A stretch of DNA of 64,000 bases, from positions 868,001-932,000 of the forward strand of contig JACRHT010000017.1 in NCBI GenBank assembly GCA_016217545.1. The letters run 5' to 3'. A program made the position numbers and the translations under genes. This document shows, piece after piece, positions 1-8,670 of this stretch (positions are counted from its first letter, which is position 1; each line of letters opens with the position of its first letter). The notes below the pieces were generated by a model. It was given only the letters and a program-made list of their open reading frames with translations, was not told the DNA's origin and did not search any database. Source of the DNA: Opitutia bacterium (lineage in GTDB: Bacteria > Verrucomicrobiota > Verrucomicrobiia > Opitutales > Opitutaceae).

Positions 1-66
1 CCTGCTTGCCGGCAATCTTGAGATTGCTCCGCGGGCGCATTGGTCGCCTGCAAGCAGGGTCCTACA
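1..66. repeat. REP-type palindrome, TGTAGGAGC family (left partner cut by window edge)
   Basis: Positions 42-66 carry the inverted orientation of the 25-bp repeat that begins TGTAGGAGCCTGCTTGCAGG. The same repeat occurs at 16801-16890, 34901-34989 and, as a single copy, 23301-23325. Bases 1-13 (CCTGCTTGC and following) look like the end of the opposite-orientation partner, so this is probably the right half of an inverted pair. Confidence 0.7.
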
Positions 67-139
67 GCGGCATCCGCGCGCCGCGCGCTTGTTTTTGGGC
101 GCGTTCGCGGCTCTCATGGCGGCGACCTTCGATCGCATC

Positions 140-517
140 ATGGACGATACCCGCCTCGACAAATGGCTCTGGAGCGTGCGCGTGTTCAAAACCCGCGCCG
201 AGGCCGCCGCCGTCTGCCGCAACGGCCGCGTGCAGGTCAACGGCCTCGACGCGAAACCCGGCCGCGACATCCACGTCGGCGAAGTCGTGGCCGCGCGCGT
301 CGGCATGATCACGCGCACCCTCAAGGTCGTCGGCGTGCCGCGTTCGCGGGTGGCGGCGAAACAACTCCCGGACTTCATCGTCGATCTCACGCCCGCCGCC
401 GAATACGAGCGCGCGAAGCAGGCCAATCTCGAGCACCTGCTCGCCCGCGAGCGCGGTCGCGGCCGGCCGACCAAGAAAGAGCGCCGGCAGATGGGCGAGC
501 TGTTCGGCTTCGAGTGA
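140..517 (+). CDS. S4-domain RNA-binding protein (Hsp15/HslR-like)
   Basis: A 125-residue basic protein. Residues about 4-35 form an S4 RNA-binding domain (RLDKWLWSVRVFKT, then a VQVNG turn). The C-terminus is rich in Arg and Lys (RGRGRPTKKERR). Hsp15-family proteins bind free 50S subunits carrying nascent chains and help recycle stalled ribosomes; the length matches that family. ATG at 140 is chosen because the S4 domain follows at once. An ATG at 116 would add eight residues without family character, and neither start has a clear ribosome binding site. A REP element sits just upstream. Confidence 0.85.
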   Translation: MDDTRLDKWLWSVRVFKTRAEAAAVCRNGRVQVNGLDAKPGRDIHVGEVVAARVGMITRTLKVVGVPRSRVAAKQLPDFIVDLTPAAEYERAKQANLEHLLARERGRGRPTKKERRQMGELFGFE

Positions 518-607
518 CGATTCGGTCACGTCCGTTTTTTGAGTTTCCCCCTCCTCTCGGCGGCGCAGAATCCGTCCCGCACGGGCCGCTAACACGAGGA
601 GATAGTC

Positions 608-2329
608 ATGCACACCGCTCTCTCGGCCGTCCACACGCGGGACGGCCTGACGGTCAAAGGTTATCGCGGGGACCGCTCCGCTTTGCTCGCGTTCGATCTC
701 GCCGAGTCGCTCACCGCTGGCCTCGCCGGCTTCGCCATCCGAGTGAAACCGCCGAAGGGCGCCGCGTATTGGCTGCCGAACCGCCTGAGTTTCGCCACCG
801 CCTACACGAGCAAGACCACCGCCAAGGACCGCGTGTGGACGGATTCCGTCGCCGCGCCGTTCCAGAAATTCCACTGGGTGCATTTCCCCGCGAGCGTGCC
901 GCCTGGCGTCTTCACCTACGAGGTCACGGCGATGTATCACGGCGCGAGCGGCCTCAAGAAAGGTCCCACGGTCGCCACGCAACTGGACCTGCAGGCCGAC
1001 GGATTCGCGAACCTCGAATACGGATTCACGCGCGGCTACATGAGCTCGCAGGCCTACGCGACGCGGTTCAAGAACGCCGACGTTCGGCCTGGCAAGACGC
1101 TCGATTTCGACATCAAACCCTATGAGGAGCGCTGGGCCTGGCTCGGCGGCCACGGCCGCGAAATTATCAAGACGTTCGTCGCCGACTGCCTCGCCGCCGC
1201 GCAGTCGAGCGCCAACGTCAGCGTCGATGTGTTCGCCTACGACCTCGACGCACCCGATCTCCTCGCCGATCTGGCGAAGCTGAAGAACAAGCTCCGCGTC
1301 TTCATCGACGACTCCGACGGCCACACCAAAGCCGGCGCGCTCGAGCCTGTTGCCGGCCGCCGTCTGGCGGACGCCGGCGCCGCGGTGCGCTACGGACATT
1401 TCCGCCGCTACGCGCATCAGAAGGTGATGATCCTGCGCCGCAACGGCGTGCCCGTCGCCGCGATCAGCGGCTCGGCGAACTTCTCCGTCCGCGGCCTCTA
1501 CGTGCAGGCGAACAACGTGCTGCGCTGGAACGACGCCACCGTCGCCGGCTGGTTCGGCCAGGCCTTCGACCTCGCGTTCGCGAGCGGCGTCGAAAAGCCC
1601 GGCGATAAATTCAGCGGCACGGAACCGTTCAAGAAAAGCGCCCTCGCCAAGGCCTGGCTCGACGTGCCGCCGCTCGACCTGCCGACCGCGAAACTGAGTT
1701 TCGCCCCGCACACCGACGGCAAAATCTCGCTGGACCTCGTGAGCCAGGAACTCGCCGCCGCGGACAGCTCGGTCCTGTTCGCCGTGATGGAGCTCGGCGG
1801 CTCCGGCGCCACGCTCAAACGCCTCCGCGAAGTCGCGGCCGATCCGGGCATCTACAGCTACGGCATCACGCAGAAGACCAGCGGCGACATCAGCCTCTAC
1901 AAACCCGGCTCGAATCGCGGCGTGCTCGTGCCTTTCGCCGCGCTCTCCCAGCAGGTGCCGGCCAACTTCCGCAAGGAGACCGCGGGCGGCCAGGGGCAGG
2001 TGATCCACCACAAGTTCATCGTCGTCGATTTCAACGACACGAACCCCGTCGTCTTCGCCGGTTCATCCAACCTCGCTGAACTCGCCGAGCAGGAGAACAA
2101 CGACAACCTCTTCGCCCTCTACGATCGCAACGTCGCCACGGCCTACGCGATCGAGGCGCTGCGACTCGTCGACCACAACCACTTCCGCGCCGCATTGACG
2201 CAGGCCACAGCCGCCAAACCCCTGCGCCTGCAAGGACCGAAGCCCGACGGCAAGGCCGCGCCGTGGTGGCAGCGCTACTACGACCGCGACGACCTGCGCT
2301 GCCGCGAACGCACGCTCTTCGTCCGCTAA
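608..2329 (+). CDS. phospholipase D-like (two HKD motifs) protein
   Basis: A 573-residue protein with two PLD catalytic half-sites: YAHQKVMIL near residue 268 followed by SGSANFS, and VIHHKFIVVD near 465 followed by AGSSNLAE. Two HxK(x)4D-type motifs in one chain are typical of the PLD superfamily (phosphodiester hydrolases, transphosphatidylases and some nucleases). The first motif lacks the usual aspartate at the expected position and is less canonical. About 190 N-terminal residues form an uncharacterised beta-rich region. There is no signal peptide, so the protein is probably cytoplasmic. GAGGAG lies 8 bases before the ATG. The substrate cannot be inferred. Confidence 0.8.
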   Translation: MHTALSAVHTRDGLTVKGYRGDRSALLAFDLAESLTAGLAGFAIRVKPPKGAAYWLPNRLSFATAYTSKTTAKDRVWTDSVAAPFQKFHWVHFPASVPPGVFTYEVTAMYHGASGLKKGPTVATQLDLQADGFANLEYGFTRGYMSSQAYATRFKNADVRPGKTLDFDIKPYEERWAWLGGHGREIIKTFVADCLAAAQSSANVSVDVFAYDLDAPDLLADLAKLKNKLRVFIDDSDGHTKAGALEPVAGRRLADAGAAVRYGHFRRYAHQKVMILRRNGVPVAAISGSANFSVRGLYVQANNVLRWNDATVAGWFGQAFDLAFASGVEKPGDKFSGTEPFKKSALAKAWLDVPPLDLPTAKLSFAPHTDGKISLDLVSQELAAADSSVLFAVMELGGSGATLKRLREVAADPGIYSYGITQKTSGDISLYKPGSNRGVLVPFAALSQQVPANFRKETAGGQGQVIHHKFIVVDFNDTNPVVFAGSSNLAELAEQENNDNLFALYDRNVATAYAIEALRLVDHNHFRAALTQATAAKPLRLQGPKPDGKAAPWWQRYYDRDDLRCRERTLFVR

Positions 2330-2338
2330 CGCAAAAAT

Positions 2339-2369
2339 CCGGCTGCAGCCCGCCCCTCGCTGCAGCCGG
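2339..2369. terminator. strong hairpin after the PLD gene
   Basis: CCGGCTGCAGC (2339-2349) and GCTGCAGCCGG (2359-2369) form a perfect 11-bp stem with a 9-nt loop, starting 10 bases after the stop codon. No T-run follows on the plus strand. An A5 tract precedes the stem, so it resembles a terminator more on the minus strand, where no gene ends. It may instead be an RNA-stabilising hairpin. Confidence 0.4.
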
Positions 2370-2447
2370 CAGGAGTTTCCCCGTAATTTTCGGCGGTTTT
2401 TCCCGGCTGGGACTAAACCGCCACGGTCGCGAGCCGATGCAGGACAG

Positions 2448-4244
2448 GTGATTACCCCACTCTCGGCCACCGCGACGCTCGAGCGTGCCCGCGCCGCCCT
2501 GCAGAACGGCAAGGGCGCCGGCTTGCCCGAGCTGCTGGCCATCATCGAGACCATCTCCACCAACCTCGCCGAGGTGACCATTCAGGAGCTGGCCGACTTG
2601 ATCGAAAAGGACGCCGCCGTCCTCGCGCGGATCGTGCAAATCGCGAACACGATCGTGCACAACCCGAGTTTCACGCCCCTGTCGTCGCTCACCCACGCGA
2701 TCCACCAGATCGGCTTCAGCCGCGTGCGCAGCCTCACGCTCTCGATCATGCTGGTCGAAAACGCCGGCGGCCGCAACCCACCCGAGCAACGCGAGGCCGC
2801 GGCCCAGGCCCTGTGCGCCGGCCTGATCGCCCAAGGCTGCGCGCAGAAATTCGGCTACGTCGATCCCGAGCTGGCGTTCGCCGCCGCGACGCTCCGCAAT
2901 TTCGGCTACATCATCCTCCCCGCCGTTTCGCTCGAGCACTACCGCGAGGCGATGAACCGTCTGAAGGACAAGCCCGAGGACCTCGCCTTCCGCGGCATGT
3001 TCGGCACCACGCCGCTCGAACTCAGCCGCAAGCTCCTCGCCGGCGCCCGCCTGCCCGAGGAATTCATGAAGGCGCTGCGCGACGTCTCGCCCGAGGCGAT
3101 GGGCGGCACCGCCACGCTCCCGGAGACCCGTCTGCTCGCGATGGCCGACTTCGGCACCCGCATCGCCCGCGCTGCGCTCGACGGCAACAAGGGCTCCGAC
3201 ACCTTCGGCGAGGAAACCCGCGAGCTCGCGAAACGTTTCCGCCGAGTGATCCCCGACGCCCTCGAATACATTCCGGAGGCGCTCGCGCACGCCGACTCGC
3301 GACTCTCGAGTTTCCTCGGCACCGAAGGCATCGCGGCGCTGCCCACCACCAGCCTCAACCGCATCCGCGCCCGCGTGCAGCACGTGGCGCCCGACACGGT
3401 CGCGATCACGCCACCCGCCCCCGAAGCCGGCCCCGAGGTGCTCGTCACCGCTGCGCAGGACGACGCGATCAACACGACCCTCGCGCAAGCGCTCGGCGAA
3501 GCCGCGGTGGCTCCGATCGCCGCCGCCGAATCCGCCCCGCTCAACTCGTCGGCCGCTACCGCGCCGCGCCTCGATGCGGAATCGCCCAATCACGACACGC
3601 TCGCGCCGACCCATGAAGCCGCGAGCGAGATCATCGCGCCAGCCCCCGAGCCCGCCGCGGACGTCCCGCCTGCTCCGGAAGCCGAGCCGCCCGTAGAGGA
3701 AATCCGCGCCGCCACGCCGCTGCCGGAAGAACTCAAACCGATTTCCGCGCCGCCATTCGAGACCGCGCCCATGCCGGAGCCGCCCGTTCCCGTGGCGGGC
3801 GATCCGTGGCTCAGCGCGCTCGACCTCGTGCGCGACAGCTTCGGCGCACAGGAATGCTGGCACTTCGGAAGCCAGGCCGGCAGCCCCGTGCTCTCGCTCA
3901 ACCAAGGCGTCGGCGAGCGCTGGGCGCGCTTCCAGCTCGTCGCCACCGTGCGCTCGGATGAACGGACGGTCTTCGGCGTCTGCTTCACGCGGCGCGAGGC
4001 GGTCGTCATCCACGATCTCCGCGATCCCAAGCTGAAGCCCTATCTCCCGTCCTGGATGCTCGACGCCACCGGAGCGCCGCCCTCGTTCGTGCTCATCCCC
4101 ATGACCGACGGCAAACGCACCACCGGCCTCGTGCTCATCGGCTGGCACAGCGCGCAACGCATCGCGCTCAACAAAGCCCAGCTCGAGCTCGCGCGCCAGA
4201 CGCTCGACACCGCGCACGCCCTGCGCCACTCCGCCGCCGCCTGA
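2448..4244 (+). CDS. HDOD-domain signalling protein with C-terminal GAF-like domain
   Basis: A 598-residue cytoplasmic protein starting at GTG. Residues about 20-230 match the HDOD fold (a catalytically degenerate HD-type domain): a stretch starting LPELLAIIETIS, then QELADLIEKDAAVLARIVQIAN and SSLTHAIHQIGFSRVRSL. A low-complexity Pro/Ala/Glu linker spans about 325-440. The last 150 residues look GAF-like (FVLIPMTDGKRTTGLVLIGW). HDOD proteins act in signalling, stress and motility networks, usually as scaffolds. The start is uncertain because no ATG lies nearby and the upstream AGGACAG is only a weak ribosome binding site. Confidence 0.8.
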   Translation: MITPLSATATLERARAALQNGKGAGLPELLAIIETISTNLAEVTIQELADLIEKDAAVLARIVQIANTIVHNPSFTPLSSLTHAIHQIGFSRVRSLTLSIMLVENAGGRNPPEQREAAAQALCAGLIAQGCAQKFGYVDPELAFAAATLRNFGYIILPAVSLEHYREAMNRLKDKPEDLAFRGMFGTTPLELSRKLLAGARLPEEFMKALRDVSPEAMGGTATLPETRLLAMADFGTRIARAALDGNKGSDTFGEETRELAKRFRRVIPDALEYIPEALAHADSRLSSFLGTEGIAALPTTSLNRIRARVQHVAPDTVAITPPAPEAGPEVLVTAAQDDAINTTLAQALGEAAVAPIAAAESAPLNSSAATAPRLDAESPNHDTLAPTHEAASEIIAPAPEPAADVPPAPEAEPPVEEIRAATPLPEELKPISAPPFETAPMPEPPVPVAGDPWLSALDLVRDSFGAQECWHFGSQAGSPVLSLNQGVGERWARFQLVATVRSDERTVFGVCFTRREAVVIHDLRDPKLKPYLPSWMLDATGAPPSFVLIPMTDGKRTTGLVLIGWHSAQRIALNKAQLELARQTLDTAHALRHSAAA

Positions 4245-4427
4245 TGACGATGGACGCGCTCCGTTCACGATCATTCACCGGTGCCAAACCCTTCCGGTTC
4301 CGAGCGGTTGGGACGCGAGCCGCCGGATTTCTCCCTCGACGCAACGGAAGCGGACACTAGCAGTTGGCGCACGCGCTGCCCCCGGTCACCCGGCGCGATG
4401 GCGCCGATCGCAACCCAGAAGGCCCCC

Positions 4428-6194
4428 ATGCAACTCATGCAGGTTCGACGCCGCTCGCGTAATCGCGGCCGGTTCATTTTCCTCGGCGTGCTCGCGGGCA
4501 TTGCCGCACTCGCCTACGGCGGTTGGCGTTTGTATAACTACGCTGTGCCGCGCTACGCCCGCTGGAAACAGCAGCGCGCGCTCGTGCAGGCGCGCGAGTT
4601 CATGGACAAGCGCGACGCCGCGAGCGCCCAAGTCGCCCTCGAGGTCGCGCTGAAAGCCGTGCCCGGCGACCCCAACGCGCTCCGCCTCGCCGCGGACATG
4701 CTCGAACAAGTCGGCGCCCCGCAGGCGATGCGACTCCGCCGCGCCGTCGTCGAAGCGATGCCGAACTCCGCCGAAGACGCCGCCAAGCTCGTCGTATGCT
4801 GCATCCGCTTCGGCGATTTCAACGCCGCGAAGGACGCGCTCAGCGGCACCTCTCCCGCGCTCTCCGCGCAGACCCCGATGCTCCAGGCCGCCCTCGCCTA
4901 CGCGGCCTCGACCAGCGACACGATCGTCGTCGCCGCGCTGTTGGACGAGCTCCGCAAGCGCACGCCCGACAGCGTCGAACTGAAGCGCTCCGAAGCCCTG
5001 CTCTACCTGCAAAACCCCTCGGAGAAACGCCGCGAGGAAGCGCGGGCGCAGCTCGACCAGATCGCGCGCGAGAATCCCGCCCTCAGTCTCGAAATCGAGC
5101 GCGGCCTGGCGAGCGACGCGATCCGCCGCAAGGACTACGCCGATGCCGAACGCCGCTGGCGCGCGATCGTCGCGAACCCCAAGTCTGTTTTCAACGACCG
5201 CCTCCAACTCGCGAACTTGGAGCTGCTCGTGCAGAAAAAACCGCTCGAGCAACTGATGCCGCCACTCGCCAAAGCCGCCGGCACCGAGGCCGACGCGCCG
5301 GTTTTCGCGCAGTGGCTGCTCGTGCAAGGCCACGGCAAGGAAATGCTCGCGTGGCTCGACACGCTGCCGGCCAAGGTCCGCGACCTTCCCGCCGTGCAAG
5401 CGAGCCGCGTCGACGCTTACGCCCAGCTGAAAGACTGGGACCACCTTTTCCCCGCCCTCGAAGCCGGCGGCTGGGGCCCGTTCCCCCGCGAAGTGTTGAA
5501 GGTCGTTGTCGCCGCCCAAGCGCTCGACGAGCCCTCGCACCTCAACCTGCGCCGTGAAGCGTGGGATGTCGCCGTGACGAAGGCGCAAACCAGCCTGTCC
5601 GCGCTGCGCACGCTGCAACGCCTCGCCTCTCTCTGGGGCTGGACGGACGAAGCGGAGCGCGCGCTGTGGGCGATCGCTCGCGGCTATCCGGACCAGACGT
5701 GGGCGCATCAGGCGCTGTTCAACATCTTCCGCGAAAAGAAGCGCACCGCCGACATGCGCGATGTGCTGCGGACGCTGCGCGACTCCGATCCTTCCGTCCC
5801 GCGCTATCAGCATGACTGGGCGCTGCTCAGCCTGTTGATCGAGCCGAACTCCACCTGGAACCAGGCGAAGGAAACGCTGAAGAAGCTCCACGACGCCGAT
5901 CCGAAGAACGCCACCTACATCACCGACTACGCCTTCGCGCTCGCGCAGGCGGAACGCGGCGCCGAAGCCATCGCGCTCGTCAACCAGCTCGCCGAAACCG
6001 ACCGCGACTACCCGCCCCGCGCGCCCTACCTCGCCTTCATCTACGGCGTCGGCAAGAACGCCGCCGGAGTCGAAGCCGCGCAAAAACGCGGCGCCAACGT
6101 GGATTTCCTGCCGGAGGAAACGTTCTTGTTCAGCCGCGCGAATACCGAGCTGACGCGTAAGCCCGCCGCCAAGGCGCCGGCCAAGAAGAACTAA
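4428..6194 (+). CDS. membrane-anchored TPR-like repeat protein, exosortase-linked
   Basis: About 588 residues: a basic N-terminus, one transmembrane helix (about 15-32, FIFLGVLAGIAALAYGG), then a long alpha-helical TPR-like region with repeated AxxxLxxA patterns (for example DAASAQVALEVALKAVPGDPNALRLA). The C-terminus is Lys/Ala-rich. The start at 4428 has AGAAGG just upstream and places the basic cluster before the helix; GTG at 4281 would add 49 unconvincing residues. The stop is 6 bases before the exosortase start, so the two are probably cotranscribed. TPR proteins commonly accompany exosortase loci; a role in sorting or export of PEP-CTERM proteins is inferred. Confidence 0.75.
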   Translation: MQLMQVRRRSRNRGRFIFLGVLAGIAALAYGGWRLYNYAVPRYARWKQQRALVQAREFMDKRDAASAQVALEVALKAVPGDPNALRLAADMLEQVGAPQAMRLRRAVVEAMPNSAEDAAKLVVCCIRFGDFNAAKDALSGTSPALSAQTPMLQAALAYAASTSDTIVVAALLDELRKRTPDSVELKRSEALLYLQNPSEKRREEARAQLDQIARENPALSLEIERGLASDAIRRKDYADAERRWRAIVANPKSVFNDRLQLANLELLVQKKPLEQLMPPLAKAAGTEADAPVFAQWLLVQGHGKEMLAWLDTLPAKVRDLPAVQASRVDAYAQLKDWDHLFPALEAGGWGPFPREVLKVVVAAQALDEPSHLNLRREAWDVAVTKAQTSLSALRTLQRLASLWGWTDEAERALWAIARGYPDQTWAHQALFNIFREKKRTADMRDVLRTLRDSDPSVPRYQHDWALLSLLIEPNSTWNQAKETLKKLHDADPKNATYITDYAFALAQAERGAEAIALVNQLAETDRDYPPRAPYLAFIYGVGKNAAGVEAAQKRGANVDFLPEETFLFSRANTELTRKPAAKAPAKKN

Positions 6195-6200
6195 GCCGAG

Positions 6201-7735
6201 ATGGAAGCGACACGACGCACGACGCTCGCGGTCACCGCGATCGTGGCAGCAGGAGGTTTGCTCCTGCTCTCGCCGCTGGCCGCCGCTTGGTCCAACTCCG
6301 CTGATCTCGGCCACGCGTGGGCGGTGCCTGTCCTGATGGCGTTCTTGTGGTGGGAACGATGGACGGAGCGACCGATCGCGACCACACCGCGCGACATTCC
6401 CAAATGGCTGTGGGCCGCGGCGGCGCTCGTGGTGCTGCTGGCGGTGCCGGTTCGGCTGCTGACGATTCCTTATCCGCTCCTGCCGACGTTCCTGGCCGGC
6501 TCGGTGGCAGGCGCGGTCGTCGTGGTCGCGCTGGGCGCATGGCTGATCGGCGGTCGTGAAGGCCTACGCTGGACGTTGCCCCCGATGGTCCTGCTCATCA
6601 GCGCCCTCCCGACGCCGAGCGTGATCGAGTCGGGCTTGATCGTGCCGATGCGCGAGGTGTTCGCGAGCATCGTGGCGGAACTGGCCAACCTGTTCGGCCG
6701 GCCGGCGCTCGCGACCGGCACGAGCATCCGTCTCGCCACCGGCTGGGTCGGCATCGACGAAGCGTGCGGCGGCATCCGCTCGCTGCAGGCGTGTGTGATG
6801 ATCGGCCTGTTTTTCGGCGAATGGTATCGCTTCGGCTGGGCGCGCCGCGCGGGCCTGCTCGGCTTGAGCGTCGGCTTCGCGATCGCGGGGAATTTTTCCG
6901 CATCCTTTTCCTCGCCTGGCGCGCGGGGGAAGGCGAAGCCGCGGTGCTCGCGGCGCACGATATCGCCGGCTGGGCCGCGATGGTCGCGAGCGTGATCGGC
7001 ACCGGCTGGCTGGCGATCAAGTGGGCCGGCTACCGCATGCCGCAGCCGATTGTTCGCCAAGAGGCGCGGCCGACGCTGCCGGCACTGCACCCAGGCTGGG
7101 TTTGGGTGGGGGCGATTGTCAGCTTGCTGGCGATCAACGAGGCGGGCGCCCGCCTGTGGTATCTCCGCGGCGCACGCGCCCAAAATGAGGTTCCGCAATG
7201 GACCGTCCGCTGGCCGACCGGCCTGCCGACCTACCAAGCGGAGGGCTTGGGCGAGGTCGCCCGCGACATGCTCCGCCCTAATGGTTTCACGGCTGCCCGT
7301 TGGGCGTTGCCGAGCGGGGAGTGGGTCTGGGCCTACTACGTGCAATGGACGAAGGGACAGATCGCACGCTTCGTGCCGTTCCTCCACAACCCCACGGTCT
7401 GCCTTCCGCTGAGTGGGTGCGAATTGGTCGCCGATGAGGATCCGATCGAGATTCAGGTCCCCAGTAATCGATTGGTGTTCAACATTTACAGATTCCGACG
7501 CGCCGGCACGGACATGCTGGTCGCTTTCGTCATTTGGGACTCCGCCCGCGGCCAACCGCTCCTCTCAACCGACGGCTCCAATCGCACCGCTTGGGAGCAC
7601 CGATGGAGCGACATCCGAGAAGGCAGGCAACACCAGCCGGCCCAGCTGCTCTCCGTCGCCCTCGACTCCAACGGCGGCAACGCCCGCGCCCAAATGCGCG
7701 CCATCCTCCAAAGCATGGTGACGTCCGCTAGGTAA
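6201..7735 (+). pseudogene. exosortase with fused EpsI-type C-terminal domain, apparent one-base frameshift
   Basis: Exosortases are multi-pass membrane transpeptidases that cut PEP-CTERM sorting signals. The first frame (6201 to about 6896) gives several membrane helices and the catalytic Cys region DEACGGIRSLQ. At 6891-6899 the frame breaks: one extra T in the T5 run would read GNFFRILFLAWRA...AHDIAGW, the expected catalytic Arg and His segment. The second frame then runs to 7735 as a DUF3485/EpsI-like domain (NPTVCLPLSGCEL, NIYRFRRAG). Repaired, the protein would be 511 residues. The break lies between catalytic Cys and Arg. It could be decay, a -1 frameshift (GAATTTT is not a canonical slippery site) or a homopolymer miscall. 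Five potential substrates in this window suggest an active sorting system in the cell. Confidence 0.8.
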
Positions 7736-7799
7736 AATTCCCGCCTGTGAACAATTTTTAGTTGCCATTCCCGAAATACACTAAGGTAATCACCCCAGC

Positions 7800-8507
7800 A
7801 TGAAATTGCGCACCACGTTACTCCTCCTCGCGACCGGCCTTTTCGGCCTGGTTGGCTCTGCTTTGGCCGAACCTCAGACGTTTGACACTCGACCCGCTTA
7901 CAGCGGCAGCGTCTTCACCTTTAACGGAGGCACCTTCGGGCAGACCTTCACCGGCGTCTACTCGGTGCAGAGCATGACGTATAACTTTTTTGCAGGCGCC
8001 GGTGGGTCCTCGGCCGCGACCAACCTGAGTGCGACCTTTGGTCAATGGAATGGCTCCAGCTTCGTCGGCGGCACCACGGTCTCTTTCGGCACGATCAACA
8101 TTCCCGCGTCAAACTCCGGCTGGGCGCCTCTCCCCAATAACACCAGCCCCGGCGGCCCTTACAACACCTACGCATACACATTCGACCTGACGACGCTGGT
8201 CTCTCCGATGATTTCCGCCACCTATGGCTACAACACTAGCCCCGGCAACACCTACGCACTGATGCTCACCGATCTCACCGGCGGCACGAATCTCGGTCTC
8301 GGCGTCACGAACATCGATGCATTCGCTTACGGTGCCACGAATATCGGCTTCAACGATTGGACTTTCTCTCAGATCTCCGTTTTTACCACCCCCGTTCCCG
8401 AAGCCAGCACAGTCGCTTCGCTCGCCGCATTGGTGCTCGTCGCCGGTCTGGTCGCTCTCCGCCTCCGCCAGCGCCGCGCTCTTCAGCCCGCTCCGATCGC
8501 CGCCTGA
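7800..8507 (+). CDS. PEP-CTERM sorting-domain protein
   Basis: A 235-residue secreted protein. It has a signal peptide (MKLRTTLLLLATGLFGLVGS, cleavage near ALA-EP) and a Thr/Gly/Ser/Asn-rich beta-type middle. The sorting signal is C-terminal: VPEAS at about 199, a hydrophobic helix, then Arg-rich LRLRQRR and a 9-residue tail. The motif is PEA rather than the usual PEP, a known variant position. It is encoded 64 bases after the exosortase gene and closed by a strong terminator, so it may be the locus-specific substrate. The function of the mature domain is unknown. Confidence 0.88.
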   Translation: MKLRTTLLLLATGLFGLVGSALAEPQTFDTRPAYSGSVFTFNGGTFGQTFTGVYSVQSMTYNFFAGAGGSSAATNLSATFGQWNGSSFVGGTTVSFGTINIPASNSGWAPLPNNTSPGGPYNTYAYTFDLTTLVSPMISATYGYNTSPGNTYALMLTDLTGGTNLGLGVTNIDAFAYGATNIGFNDWTFSQISVFTTPVPEASTVASLAALVLVAGLVALRLRQRRALQPAPIAA

Positions 8508-8533
8508 GCCAAACGAAAAGCCCTTTCGTGCTA

Positions 8534-8560
8534 AACCCGCACCTCAGTGCGGGTTTTTTT
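8534..8560 (+). terminator. rho-independent terminator after the PEP-CTERM gene
   Basis: AACCCGCAC (8534-8542), loop CTCA, GTGCGGGTT (8547-8555), then TTTTT. This is a 9-bp stem with a U-tract. It lies between plus-strand 8507 and the 3' end of minus-strand ettA at 8671. Confidence 0.9.
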
Positions 8561-8670
8561 GCGCCCGTTAGCAGCGACCGCGAGTCGCGCAGCCAGATTC
8601 GGTGGTGGGCGTCGGCGTCCTCGACGACGCCTGTCGCCGCCGCGGCGGCGGCGACCACCTTCGCCCGTGC

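Noticed and set aside
2339-2369. The hairpin as a standard plus-strand terminator
   Set aside because: There is no T-run on the plus strand and an A-run precedes the stem, so only a tentative call is given.
6888-6902. Certain programmed frameshift in the exosortase
   Set aside because: GAATTTT is not a canonical slippery heptamer, and the site is a homopolymer; kept only as one option.
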